This document shows positions 1-7,795 of a stretch of DNA of 36,969 nucleotides, piece by piece. This DNA comes from JAYSFC01 sp041913505 (lineage in GTDB: Bacteria; Pseudomonadota; Gammaproteobacteria; Burkholderiales; Burkholderiaceae_C), in assembly GCA_041913505.1 (NCBI GenBank), contig JAYSFC010000021.1:1-36969 (forward strand), read 5' to 3'. A model generated the notes under the pieces. It was not told the DNA's origin. It saw only the letters and a program-made list of their open reading frames with translations, and did not search any database. Position 1 is the first letter of the stretch. Every line of letters begins with the position of its first letter. The position numbers and the translations under genes are program-made.

Positions 1-15
1 CTTACAGCAGCAACA

Positions 16-51
16 CCCCTCAGTCAGTAATGACTGAGGGGTTTTGTTTTT
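16..51 (+). terminator. Rho-independent terminator of an upstream + strand gene
   Basis: An 11-bp perfect stem (16-26 with 31-41) closes a GTAA tetraloop and is followed by TTTTGTTTTT. The T tract lies on the + strand, so it ends a gene located before the window. The stop codon of that gene is not visible here. Confidence 0.9.
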
Positions 52-66
52 GGCTGAGGCCAATAG

Positions 67-813
67 ATGCAGCTACAAGACATACTTTTCTCCCAAGGCT
101 TCGGTACCCGGCGGGTCTGCGCGGGCCTGGTTCAGCATGGCATGGTCGAGGTGTATCGTGAAGGGCACGCAGAGACACCAAGGCTGTGTACCGATGCCAC
201 TGAAAATCTCGAGCCCGAGAGTTTGCTCCTGCGTGTGCAAGGTGTGGACTGGGCCTATCAGGCCAAGGCTTACCTGATGCTTCATAAACCTGCGGGGACG
301 GAGTGCTCCCAAAAGCCGTCCACGTACCCAAGTATCTACACACTGCTGCCCGCGCCCTTGCGCCAGCGTCCGAGCAAAAGCGCAGTACAGGGGGTGCAGG
401 CCGTGGGGCGCCTAGACCAAGACACCACAGGATTGCTGTTGTTGAGTGATGATGGGCACTTCATTCACCGCATGAGCTCTCCCAAGAAGCATGTGCCCAA
501 GGTCTATCGTGTGCAGCTAAAGCACGCGGTGACAACCGAGCAGATTGGGCGTCTGCTTGCGGGGGTGGTGCTTGATGATGATCCCTGTGCCGTCAAGGCG
601 GCCGATTGCGTGAAGCTCGATGAGTACGCCATTGATCTAACGCTCACCGAGGGCAAGTACCACCAGGTCAAACGCATGGTGGCGGCCGTAGGAAATCGGG
701 TAGAGGGGCTGCATCGTTGGCGCATCGGCGCGTTGGAGTTGCCTGCGGATTTGGCACCGGGGGCGTGGCGCTGGTTGTCTGTCGAAGACCTGGCGCGCCT
801 GGGTTGGGGTTGA
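67..813 (+). CDS. rsuA: 16S rRNA pseudouridine synthase, RsuA family
   Basis: This 248-residue enzyme isomerises a uridine in ribosomal RNA to pseudouridine; in the RsuA subfamily the target is U516 of 16S rRNA. Residues 1-45 resemble an S4 RNA-binding domain. The catalytic motif GRLDQDTTG is at 114-122, with Asp117 as the expected nucleophile. The C-terminal part EGKYHQVKRMVAAVG followed by LHR is typical of RsuA rather than RluB or RluE. The length is normal for the family. The ATG at 67 lies only 16 bases after the upstream terminator, so the gene probably has its own start signals or lives on read-through; no strong ribosome binding site is visible. The RsuA assignment within the RsuA/RluB/E/F group is inferred from these motifs. 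Confidence 0.88.
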   Translation: MQLQDILFSQGFGTRRVCAGLVQHGMVEVYREGHAETPRLCTDATENLEPESLLLRVQGVDWAYQAKAYLMLHKPAGTECSQKPSTYPSIYTLLPAPLRQRPSKSAVQGVQAVGRLDQDTTGLLLLSDDGHFIHRMSSPKKHVPKVYRVQLKHAVTTEQIGRLLAGVVLDDDPCAVKAADCVKLDEYAIDLTLTEGKYHQVKRMVAAVGNRVEGLHRWRIGALELPADLAPGAWRWLSVEDLARLGWG

Positions 814-927
814 CTCTGTTGCGACGTGTTGCCCAAAAGCTTGATGTGGCTTCGGATGTTACGTCTTTGCCATCGAGGGTAGGGGCCGCGCAGCTAAACT
901 TGCACGCTCTGTAGAAGGTGCTTATTT

Positions 928-1920
928 GTGAAGATTCTCACGTCTGGATGTTTTGGGGCAGCATTGGCCTGCCTCGGTTGGGCTTGGAGCGCCTCGGCTA
1001 TGGCAGCCGCTGCCGTGCCGCCGGTGTTTGTGCTCAATTCGCTGGAGGCGAATATCAGCGTGATCAATCCGGAAACCTGGCAGGAAACTACGCGCATCCC
1101 CACGGGTAAGGAGCCTCACCACCTTTACCTCACGCCCGATGAGAAATCCCTCATCGTGGCGAATGCGCTGGGGGACACACTAACCTTTGTGGACCCTCGT
1201 ACCGCGCAGGTGCAGCGAACGGTGCGCGGCATCGTCGATCCCTACCACTTGCGGTTCACACCGGACATGAAGTGGTTGATTACAGCGGCGAACCGGTTGA
1301 ACCATGTCGATTTCTACCGCTGGGATGGCAAAGAGCCTGTGCTGGTACAGCGCGTGCCTACGGGGCGCACGCCGAGTCATCTGTGGGTAGACAGCCGTAG
1401 CACCACGGTGTATTCGTCCATGCAGGACAGCGATGAGCTAGTGGCTATCGATATAGCCACCCAGACCATCAAGTGGCGCACCCCCACGGGCGCCTTGCCC
1501 GCAGACGTATATGGCAGCGCTGACGACAAGCTGCTTTTCGTGGGGCTGACCGGAAGTGACAGCGTGGAGGTGTTCGATGTTTCGGGGCGCGAGCCGCGAA
1601 GTATCAAGCGCATCAAGACGGGAGATGGGGCCCATGCATTCCGTGCAGCTGGAGACCGTCGCCATCTGTTCGTGAGCAACCGCGTTGCCAACACCATCAG
1701 CAAGATCGACATGCAAACCCAAGAAGTCGTAGCAACCTATCCTGCGCCCGGGGGGCCAGATTGCATGGATGTGTCGGCGGACGGGCGCTGGATCTACGTG
1801 AGCTCACGTTGGGCGCGCAAGCTCTCCGTGATTGATACGGTGGAAAAGAAGGTGGTGCGCCAAGTGAACGTGGGCAAATCACCCCACGGGGTCTGGACAC
1901 TGCTGCACGCCCCGCGCTGA
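928..1920 (+). CDS. Secreted YVTN-type beta-propeller protein
   Basis: This 330-residue protein has an N-terminal signal peptide (about residues 1-27, ending near ASAMAAA). Repeated blades follow, of the type xVxNxxxNxISVIDxxT, for example FVLNSLEANISVINPET, LIVANALGDTLTFVDP, FVSNRVANTISKID and YVSSRWARKLSVIDT. These are the hallmark of YVTN/NHL-like seven-bladed propellers. Such proteins act in the periplasm or at the cell surface, usually as binding scaffolds, and no catalytic residues can be assigned. The start is GTG at 928 with AGAAGG at 913-918 as ribosome binding site. The gene ends 13 bases before the polysaccharide deacetylase, so the two are probably co-transcribed. Function unknown. 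Confidence 0.8.
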   Translation: MKILTSGCFGAALACLGWAWSASAMAAAAVPPVFVLNSLEANISVINPETWQETTRIPTGKEPHHLYLTPDEKSLIVANALGDTLTFVDPRTAQVQRTVRGIVDPYHLRFTPDMKWLITAANRLNHVDFYRWDGKEPVLVQRVPTGRTPSHLWVDSRSTTVYSSMQDSDELVAIDIATQTIKWRTPTGALPADVYGSADDKLLFVGLTGSDSVEVFDVSGREPRSIKRIKTGDGAHAFRAAGDRRHLFVSNRVANTISKIDMQTQEVVATYPAPGGPDCMDVSADGRWIYVSSRWARKLSVIDTVEKKVVRQVNVGKSPHGVWTLLHAPR

Positions 1921-1933
1921 CTGGTACCTCGGC

Positions 1934-2740
1934 GTGCCCTCCGTGCGTGCTCCCTGGCAAATTGCTTCGTTTTTGATAGCTGCATCGACCCTGTCGATAA
2001 GCACAGCGGCCACTAATGACTGCAAAAAGCCTTTGTATCTGACGTTCGATACTGGCCACATGGAGATCGCGCCGATGGTGGCCGGTGTGTTGCAGCGGCA
2101 ACAGGTGCGCGTGACCTTCTTTGCGGCCCAGGAGGCCACCAAACAGGGCGATGGCAGCCTGGGTGACTATTGGGCGCCTTGGTGGCGTGCCCGGGCGGCA
2201 GAGGGACATGCCTTCGCATCGCATACCTGGGACCATGTGTATTGGCGGGCGGACATGGGTTCGGTGCAGTCCCCGCGCTTTCTGGTGCGCCCCTCGGCGG
2301 GCACACGCAGCGGCAAGGAGTTCGTGATGGAGGCTGCTGACTACTGCACCGAAATAGCCCGCTCCTCCCAGCGCCTGCGGGAACTGACGGGACAGAAGCC
2401 ACTGCCGCTGTTCCGCGCGCCCGGCGGCAAGACCTCGCCGCAGCTGCTGCAAGCCGCGCGCGCCTGCGGCTACGCCCACGTTGGCTGGGCGCCCGCAGGG
2501 TTTCTGGGCGACGAACTGCCCAGCGATCGCTACAGTAATACGATGCTGCTGCGGCAGGCCTTGGAGCGCATTCGCAGTGGCGACATTCTGCTCGCCCACC
2601 TGGGTATCTGGTCGCGCAAGGACCCCTGGGCTCCTGCGGTGTTGGAACCGCTGATCGCAGGGTTGAAAGAGCGAGGTTTTTGCTTCCGCACCCTGCGCGA
2701 GCACCCGGACTACCAGACCTGGCTGGCCGAACATCCTTGA
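1934..2740 (+). CDS. Secreted polysaccharide deacetylase (NodB homology domain, variant motif 1)
   Basis: This 268-residue protein has a signal peptide (about 1-26) and a NodB-type carbohydrate esterase 4 domain. Family members remove N-acetyl groups from peptidoglycan or other amino sugar polymers. Visible motifs are TFDTGH (37-42), HTWDH (97-101, the HxxxH zinc pair), FRAPGG (160-165, Arg161) and LAHLGIW (220-226, His222). The usual motif 1 is TFDDGP. Here the catalytic-base Asp39 is kept but the metal-binding second Asp is Thr40, comparable to the TFDNG variant known in PdaA-type enzymes. The start is GTG at 1934. The first codons overlap a sequence that looks like an interspersed-repeat arm (about 1960-1984). 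It sits in a + strand run with the propeller gene and the sterol-desaturase-like gene. Confidence 0.85.
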   Translation: MPSVRAPWQIASFLIAASTLSISTAATNDCKKPLYLTFDTGHMEIAPMVAGVLQRQQVRVTFFAAQEATKQGDGSLGDYWAPWWRARAAEGHAFASHTWDHVYWRADMGSVQSPRFLVRPSAGTRSGKEFVMEAADYCTEIARSSQRLRELTGQKPLPLFRAPGGKTSPQLLQAARACGYAHVGWAPAGFLGDELPSDRYSNTMLLRQALERIRSGDILLAHLGIWSRKDPWAPAVLEPLIAGLKERGFCFRTLREHPDYQTWLAEHP

Positions 2741-2756
2741 AGGAACAGGACACGAC

Positions 2757-3728
2757 ATGGAATGGCTGAGCAGCCTGTTCGACAACGCACAGCAGCGCCT
2801 GTTTGAGGCCGTGGTAGAGCCCCTGTTGTTCATGTCCGGCTGGGGAAACCTGCTGGAGGACGGCTATGCCGCCACGGGCTGGCTGCTGGCAGGCATGCTG
2901 CAGCTCGCCGTCATGCTGGCGTTTATCGCTCCGCTGCAGCGCTGGCGGCCGGTCGAACCCGTGCTCGATCGCGCGGCCATCCGCACCGATATTTTGTACA
3001 CGCTTATCCACCGTCTGGGCCTGTTCCGGGTTGCGCTGTTCTTCGCATTCGGGCCGATGTGGGACAGCTTCTTCGGTGCGTTGCGAGTGCAGGGCGTCAG
3101 CACCTTTCACCTGGACAACCTCTGGCCAGGCGTGACGGATATTTCCTGGGTCAGCTTGCTGCTGTACCTAGTGGTGTTCGACTTTGTGGACTACTGGATC
3201 CACCGTGGACAGCATCAGTTCGGATGGTGGTGGAAACTGCATTCGCTGCACCATGCGCAGCGGCAGATGACGATGTGGACGGATAACCGTAACCACCTGC
3301 TGGACGACTTGCTGCGCGACTCGATCATTGTGGTCGTGGCCCAGCTGATCGGTGTGGCGCCGGGGCAGTTCATCGCCATTGTGGCTTTGACGCAGCTCAG
3401 CGAAAGCTTCCAGCATGCCAACCTGCGGCTCTGGTTTGGGCGAGTGGGGGAGCGGCTGTGGATCAGCCCACGCTTTCACAGGGTTCACCACGCCATCGGT
3501 ATCGGGCATGAATCCTCGGGGCGTCAGACGCTCGGCGGACACAACTTCGGCGTGTTACTGCCCTGGTGGGACATGTTGTTCGGGACGGCCAACTTCGAGC
3601 TGCGCTTCGACCCCACGGGTGTGCGCGATCAGGTCGAGCCCGACGCACAGGGGCGCGTGCGCGACTATGGGCGGGGTTTCTGGTCCCAGCAGTGGCGCGG
3701 GCTGTTGCGGTTGGCGGGGCGGGCCTGA
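2757..3728 (+). CDS. Sterol desaturase / fatty acid hydroxylase superfamily membrane protein
   Basis: This is a 323-residue di-iron membrane enzyme of the fatty acid hydroxylase superfamily. Histidine motifs that bind the di-iron centre are HRGQH (149-153), HSLHH (162-166) and HRVHH (241-245), with a further His at 262 in GGHNFG. Hydrophobic stretches at about 40-60, 80-98, 128-146 and 190-212 are the likely membrane helices. Family members hydroxylate or desaturate lipids using O2, and the substrate here is unknown. The ATG at 2757 is preceded by AAGGAACAGG, and the gap from the deacetylase is 16 bases, which suggests an operon. The histidine pattern makes the family assignment firm. Confidence 0.88.
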   Translation: MEWLSSLFDNAQQRLFEAVVEPLLFMSGWGNLLEDGYAATGWLLAGMLQLAVMLAFIAPLQRWRPVEPVLDRAAIRTDILYTLIHRLGLFRVALFFAFGPMWDSFFGALRVQGVSTFHLDNLWPGVTDISWVSLLLYLVVFDFVDYWIHRGQHQFGWWWKLHSLHHAQRQMTMWTDNRNHLLDDLLRDSIIVVVAQLIGVAPGQFIAIVALTQLSESFQHANLRLWFGRVGERLWISPRFHRVHHAIGIGHESSGRQTLGGHNFGVLLPWWDMLFGTANFELRFDPTGVRDQVEPDAQGRVRDYGRGFWSQQWRGLLRLAGRA

Positions 3729-3745
3729 ACTGGCGTGAACACGCT

Positions 3746-4642
3746 ATGCTCACGCCCATGGGACTGCTGTTCGACTCTTTCTGGCGCGCGGTAGCGTACT
3801 GCGTGCATCCGCGCGTGATCGCACTGTCCGTGCTGCCGCTGCTGATCATGGTGGCGCTGGCGGGAGGGTTGGGCTATTTCTACTGGGAGGGCGCCGTGCA
3901 GAGCGTGCGGGTGGCTCTGGAAACCTCGGGCTGGCTCGGCAGCCTGTGGGCATGGCTCAAGGGCATGGGCATGAGCGACGTGCCCACTGTGGTGGCACCG
4001 TTGCTGGTCATCGTGGCGGTTACACCGGGCGTGGTCATCGTCTCGCTGCTCGTGGTGGGCGTGCTCATGGCTCCGGCCCTGGTCAGCCTGGTGGCGCAGC
4101 GGCGTTTTGCGGCGCTCGAGCGCAAAAAAGGCGGCTCCTTGCTGCTGAGCATTGGCTGGTCGCTCGGGTCGGCCGTGCTGGCGCTCTTGGCCCTGGTGGT
4201 GTCCATGCCGCTGTGGCTGATCCCTCCGCTGGTGTTGGTGCTCCCTCCGCTCATATGGGGGTGGCTGACCTATCGCGTCATGGCCTTCGATGCCCTGGCC
4301 GAGCATGCAAACAAAGAAGAGCGCCGTGCGGTCTTTGCGCGCCATCGCTGGAGCCTGATTGGCATTGGCGTGGTCAGCGGTTATCTGGGGGCCGCGCCAG
4401 GTATTGTCTGGGCCTCTGGGGCGGTATTCGCCGCAGCCTTCGTCGTGCTCATCCCGGTGGCGATCTGGATCTATACCCTGGTGTTTGCGTTCTCCTCGTT
4501 GTGGTTCGCGCATTTCTGCCTGGCGGCATTGCAGCAGTTGCGCCAAGAATCTGCTTCACCACCCTCCAGCCCTTCGGCTGCAGCCATGCCTGAGGCGTTG
4601 CCGCAGCCTCCGCACGCTGCACCTGGCAGTACCCCTGTCTGA
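3746..4642 (+). CDS. EI24 domain-containing (CysZ-like) integral membrane protein
   Basis: This membrane protein of about 298 residues has hydrophobic segments around residues 27-47, 78-110, 132-170 and 205-255, and a Pro/Ala-rich hydrophilic C-terminus. The N-terminal LLFDSFWRAVAYCVHPRVI stretch is typical of betaproteobacterial EI24-family proteins. CysZ, a relative, is a sulfate channel, but nothing here assigns a substrate. The reading frame is open further upstream within the previous gene. I chose the ATG at 3746 as the first start after that gene; the ATG at 3758 (four codons later) is equally possible, and neither has a clear ribosome binding site. It is followed 19 bases later by the MoaB-like gene. 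Confidence 0.75.
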   Translation: MLTPMGLLFDSFWRAVAYCVHPRVIALSVLPLLIMVALAGGLGYFYWEGAVQSVRVALETSGWLGSLWAWLKGMGMSDVPTVVAPLLVIVAVTPGVVIVSLLVVGVLMAPALVSLVAQRRFAALERKKGGSLLLSIGWSLGSAVLALLALVVSMPLWLIPPLVLVLPPLIWGWLTYRVMAFDALAEHANKEERRAVFARHRWSLIGIGVVSGYLGAAPGIVWASGAVFAAAFVVLIPVAIWIYTLVFAFSSLWFAHFCLAALQQLRQESASPPSSPSAAAMPEALPQPPHAAPGSTPV

Positions 4643-4661
4643 TTGTTCCCGCCGTCACACC

Positions 4662-5483
4662 ATGCATCCCAACTTTGGTCTCATCATCGTGGGCGATGAA
4701 ATCCTGTCGGGCAAACGCGCCGACAAGCATCTGTCCAAAGTCATCGAACTGCTGTCCGATCGGGGTTTGGCCCTGTCGTATGCCGACTATGTGGGGGACG
4801 ACCCCCGGCGCATCACCGCCACGCTGAAACGCGCGTTTGCTTCGGGTGATGTGGTGTTCTCGTGCGGAGGCATTGGTGCCACGCCCGACGACCACACGCG
4901 GCAATGCGCGGCCGCGGCCCTGGGGGTTGCACTGGCATTGCACCCCGAGGCTGAAGCCTTGATCCGCGAGCGCATGCGGGATGTCGCGCAGGAGCAGGGG
5001 GTGCCCTACGAGCCCGACCGCGCGGACAATGTGCACCGGCTCAATATGGGTATGTTCCCGGTGGGCGCGCGCATCATTCCTAACCCCTACAACAAGATTC
5101 CCGGTTTTTCGTGCGATGGCCCTGGGGGGGGTAGCGTGCACTTCGTGCCGGGTTTCCCCGTCATGGCTTGGCCCATGATCGAATGGGCGCTGGAGCGCTA
5201 TTGCGCGCCCTGGTTTAACCGCACGCCGCAGACTGAGCATTCGATCATCGTTTACGGTGGCTTAGAGGCTACACTCACGCCGCTGATGCAGCGCATCGAA
5301 TCGGCACATCCGGATATCAAGGTATTCAGCCTGCCGAGCGTGGACCATCCCGTGCATGGCCGCCATATCGAGCTGGGCGTGAAAGGGCCCGCGCCCTCTG
5401 TGCCGGCGGCCTGGGCCGACCTGCACCAGGGGCTGCACGAGTTTGGTGCGAACATGGGCCCTGAGTTGGTGCGAAATCTATAG
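4662..5483 (+). CDS. Molybdopterin-binding (MoaB/Mog, CinA N-terminal-like) protein
   Basis: This 273-residue protein belongs to the competence/damage-inducible protein A group that lacks the C-terminal amidase domain of full-length CinA. The MoaB/Mog fold covers about residues 5-170. It contains GDEILSGKRAD (11-21) and GGIGATPDD (69-77), matching the GGxGxTxDD nucleotide/molybdopterin motif. The role is uncertain; related domains act in molybdenum cofactor adenylylation or pyridine nucleotide salvage. The open frame extends upstream through the EI24 gene, but the ATG at 4662 matches the family N-terminus. It is the last gene before the glnA control region. Confidence 0.82.
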   Translation: MHPNFGLIIVGDEILSGKRADKHLSKVIELLSDRGLALSYADYVGDDPRRITATLKRAFASGDVVFSCGGIGATPDDHTRQCAAAALGVALALHPEAEALIRERMRDVAQEQGVPYEPDRADNVHRLNMGMFPVGARIIPNPYNKIPGFSCDGPGGGSVHFVPGFPVMAWPMIEWALERYCAPWFNRTPQTEHSIIVYGGLEATLTPLMQRIESAHPDIKVFSLPSVDHPVHGRHIELGVKGPAPSVPAAWADLHQGLHEFGANMGPELVRNL

Positions 5484-5504
5484 ATCCTTCAGAAATGAAG
5501 TGAT

Positions 5505-5521
5505 TGCACCATATTGGTGCT
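5505..5521 (+). promoter_or_regulatory. NtrC-binding site upstream of glnA
   Basis: TGCACC-ATATT-GGTGCT is a near-perfect match to the known NtrC dyad TGCACC-N5-GGTGCA, differing only at the last base. It lies about 100 bases upstream of the sigma-54 promoter, the usual distance for an NtrC enhancer. A lone half-site GGTGCA is at 5632-5637, near the expected transcription start. Confidence 0.82.
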
Positions 5522-5607
5522 TTTGACGCAGTGGCGGCGGGCAGGGAACGGAATGTTCTACCTGCGATGCGCAGCCCGAGTGCGTGGGCCGGAGGGAAGC
5601 TCCAACC

Positions 5608-5623
5608 TGGCACACAAACTGCT
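5608..5623 (+). promoter_or_regulatory. Sigma-54 (-24/-12) promoter of glnA
   Basis: TGGCACACAAACTGCT matches the sigma-54 consensus TGGCAC-N5-TTGCW, with the invariant GG (5609-5610) and GC (5621-5622) exactly ten bases apart. The transcription start is expected near 5634, about 37 bases before the glnA ATG. With the NtrC site upstream it makes a classical nitrogen-regulated promoter. Confidence 0.82.
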
Positions 5624-5670
5624 TTTCTTTCGGTGCATTTTTTAACAAGCGTTTTTCCTGGAGAACCCTG

Positions 5671-7086
5671 ATGGCCAAGACCGTTGCAGACGTGATGAAG
5701 ATGGTGAAGGAGAACGAGGTCAAGTTCGTTGACTTCCGCTTCACCGATACCCGCGGCAAACAGCATCACACCACGGTGCCGGTGTCGCACTTCGACGAAG
5801 ACAAATTCACGTCGGGCCACGCCTTCGACGGTTCGTCGATCGCTGGCTGGAAGGGCATTGAGGCGTCGGACATGCAACTGATCCCCGACCCGAACTCGGC
5901 CAACATCGACCCGTTCTTCGAGGAAACCACGCTGATCCTGACCTGCGACGTCATCGAGCCCAGCGACGGCAAGGCCTATGACCGTGATCCGCGCTCCATC
6001 GCCAAGCGCGCCGAGGCCTACCTGAAGGCCTCCGGCCTGGGCGACACGGCCTTCTTCGGCCCCGAGCCCGAGTTCTTCATCTTCGATGGCGTGCGCTGGA
6101 GCACCGAGCCGAACAACACGTTCTACGAAATCGAAGAGTACGAAGCCCCCTGGAACTCGGGCGCCAAGCTTGAAGGCGGCAACCGCGGCCACCGTCCCAC
6201 CGTCAAGGGCGGCTACTTCCCCGTGCCCCCGGTCGACAGCACGCAGGACATGCGTGCCGAGATGGCCCTGGTGCTCGAATCGCTGGGCATTCCGGTCGAA
6301 GTGTTCCACCATGAAGTGGCGGGCGCGGGCCAGAACGAGATCGGCACCAAGTTCTCCACCCTGGTGGAGCGCGCCGACTGGACCATGCTGCAGAAGTACG
6401 TGATCCACAACGTGGCCAACACCTACGGCAAGACCGCCACCTTCATGCCCAAGCCCTACCATGGCGACAACGGCTCGGGCATGCACGTGCACCAGTCCGT
6501 CTGGAAGGATGGCAAGAACCTGTTCGCCGGCGACGGCTATGCCGGCCTGTCGGACTACGCTCTGTACTACATCGGCGGCATCATCAAGCACGCCCGTGCG
6601 CTGAATGCCATCACCAACCCTGGCACGAACAGCTACAAGCGCCTGGTGCCCCACTTCGAGGCCCCGGTGAAGCTGGCGTACTCGGCCAAGAACCGCTCGG
6701 CATCGATCCGCATCCCCTATGTGGCCAACCCCAAGGGCCGTCGCGTGGAAGCCCGCTTCCCTGATCCTCTGATGAACCCCTACCTGGGCTTTGCGGCCCT
6801 GCTGATGGCGGGTCTGGATGGCGTGGAGAACAAGATCCACCCGGGCGAAGCCGCAACCAAGGACCTGTACCACCTGCCGCCCGAAGAGGACAAGCTGGTG
6901 CCCACCGTGTGCCATAGCCTTGACCAAGCCCTGGAAGCCTTGGACAAGGACCGCGCCTTCCTGACCAAGGGCGGTGTGTTCACCGACAGCATGCTTGATG
7001 CCTACATCGAGCTGAAGATGTCCGAAGTCACGCGCTTCCGCATGTCCGTGCATCCGGTCGAGTACGACATGTACTACTCGCTGTAA
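5671..7086 (+). CDS. glnA: Glutamine synthetase, type I
   Basis: This 471-residue enzyme makes glutamine from glutamate, ammonia and ATP and forms a cytoplasmic dodecamer. Type I signatures are visible: FDGSSIAGWKGIEASDM, the ATP-site region NGSGMHVHQS, and NRSASIRIP. The adenylylation loop KDLYHLPPEE carries the tyrosine that is modified by the GlnE adenylyltransferase in this subtype. The ATG at 5671 follows TGGAGAA and gives the standard N-terminus MAKTVADVMK; the frame is open upstream, but that region holds the promoter. The product supplies glutamine for nitrogen sensing by the ntrB/ntrC pair downstream. Confidence 0.97.
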   Translation: MAKTVADVMKMVKENEVKFVDFRFTDTRGKQHHTTVPVSHFDEDKFTSGHAFDGSSIAGWKGIEASDMQLIPDPNSANIDPFFEETTLILTCDVIEPSDGKAYDRDPRSIAKRAEAYLKASGLGDTAFFGPEPEFFIFDGVRWSTEPNNTFYEIEEYEAPWNSGAKLEGGNRGHRPTVKGGYFPVPPVDSTQDMRAEMALVLESLGIPVEVFHHEVAGAGQNEIGTKFSTLVERADWTMLQKYVIHNVANTYGKTATFMPKPYHGDNGSGMHVHQSVWKDGKNLFAGDGYAGLSDYALYYIGGIIKHARALNAITNPGTNSYKRLVPHFEAPVKLAYSAKNRSASIRIPYVANPKGRRVEARFPDPLMNPYLGFAALLMAGLDGVENKIHPGEAATKDLYHLPPEEDKLVPTVCHSLDQALEALDKDRAFLTKGGVFTDSMLDAYIELKMSEVTRFRMSVHPVEYDMYYSL

Positions 7087-7134
7087 TCAGCGCTACCTGG
7101 GCATACCTCCGGCAATTGCCGGGCCCCAGATCAC

Positions 7135-7159
7135 AAGGCGGCGCAAGCCGCCTTTTTTC
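7135..7159 (+). terminator. Rho-independent terminator after glnA
   Basis: AAGGCGGC (7135-7142) pairs with GCCGCCTT (7147-7154) around a GCAA loop, and a T-rich run follows to 7159. It separates glnA from the downstream secreted-protein and ntrBC genes. A palindrome CCGGCAATTGCCGG precedes it at 7109-7122 and has no T tract. Confidence 0.85.
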
Positions 7160-7286
7160 TTGGGCGGCTGGCAAAGTCCCATGGCGCAGTCAGACTTGAT
7201 TCATTGGCGCCCGGGGTTGATTGCGGGATACTTGCCAGCATCTTCGGCGAGTGCACCGTGGGCTTGCCGAGTCGCAAGGAAACTGA

Positions 7287-7790
7287 ATGAACAAGACGCT
7301 CTTACCCCTGCTGGTCGTTCCATTGCTACTGTCCCCGGCCGCATGGGCGCAGGACCGCATTTACCGCTGCGGGAATGAATACACCAACAACGCCACACAG
7401 GCCAAGGAGCGCGGCTGCAAGCTCGTGGAGGGCGGCAACGTCACGGTGCTCGGCACTTCTACCAACCGTTCGGGTGGCGGCGCATCAGCGGGGGCCGGGG
7501 CCGGAACGTCCCCGGCCACTGCACCCAAGGTGGACGGCAATGACCAGCGCGCCCGGGACGCTGATGCGCGCGCCATTCTCGAATCCGAGTTGCGCAAGGC
7601 CGAGGCCCGCCACGCCGAGCTTGTGAAGGAATACAACAACGGTGCGCCCGAACGCAATGCGCTCGACCTGCGCAACCCGCAGCGCTACATGGAGCGTACG
7701 GCTGAACTCAAGAGCGCCGTTGCGCGCGCCGAGAGCGACATCGCTGGCATCAAGCGCGAACTCAGCCGCCTGCCCGCATCCTCCAACTAG
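7287..7790 (+). CDS. Small secreted protein with coiled coil, DUF4124-like N-terminus
   Basis: This 167-residue protein has a clear signal peptide (residues 1-21, cleavage after AWA). A short region follows (QDRIYRCGNEYTNNATQA, then KERGCKLVEGG) with two cysteines that could form a disulfide. Next is a Gly/Ala/Ser-rich linker (about 63-85) and a charged helical stretch (about 90-160) that looks like a coiled coil. The IYRC-type start resembles DUF4124 proteins, which are periplasmic and of unknown role. The ATG at 7287 is preceded by AAGGAAA. The gene ends five bases before the ntrB start, so ntrB and ntrC are probably co-transcribed with it. No function can be assigned. Confidence 0.75.
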   Translation: MNKTLLPLLVVPLLLSPAAWAQDRIYRCGNEYTNNATQAKERGCKLVEGGNVTVLGTSTNRSGGGASAGAGAGTSPATAPKVDGNDQRARDADARAILESELRKAEARHAELVKEYNNGAPERNALDLRNPQRYMERTAELKSAVARAESDIAGIKRELSRLPASSN

Positions 7791-7795
7791 GCGAC

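Noticed and set aside
7109..7122. The palindrome CCGGCAATTGCCGG as a second glnA terminator
   Set aside because: It forms a hairpin but lacks a T tract. The real terminator with a T run is 13 bases further on.
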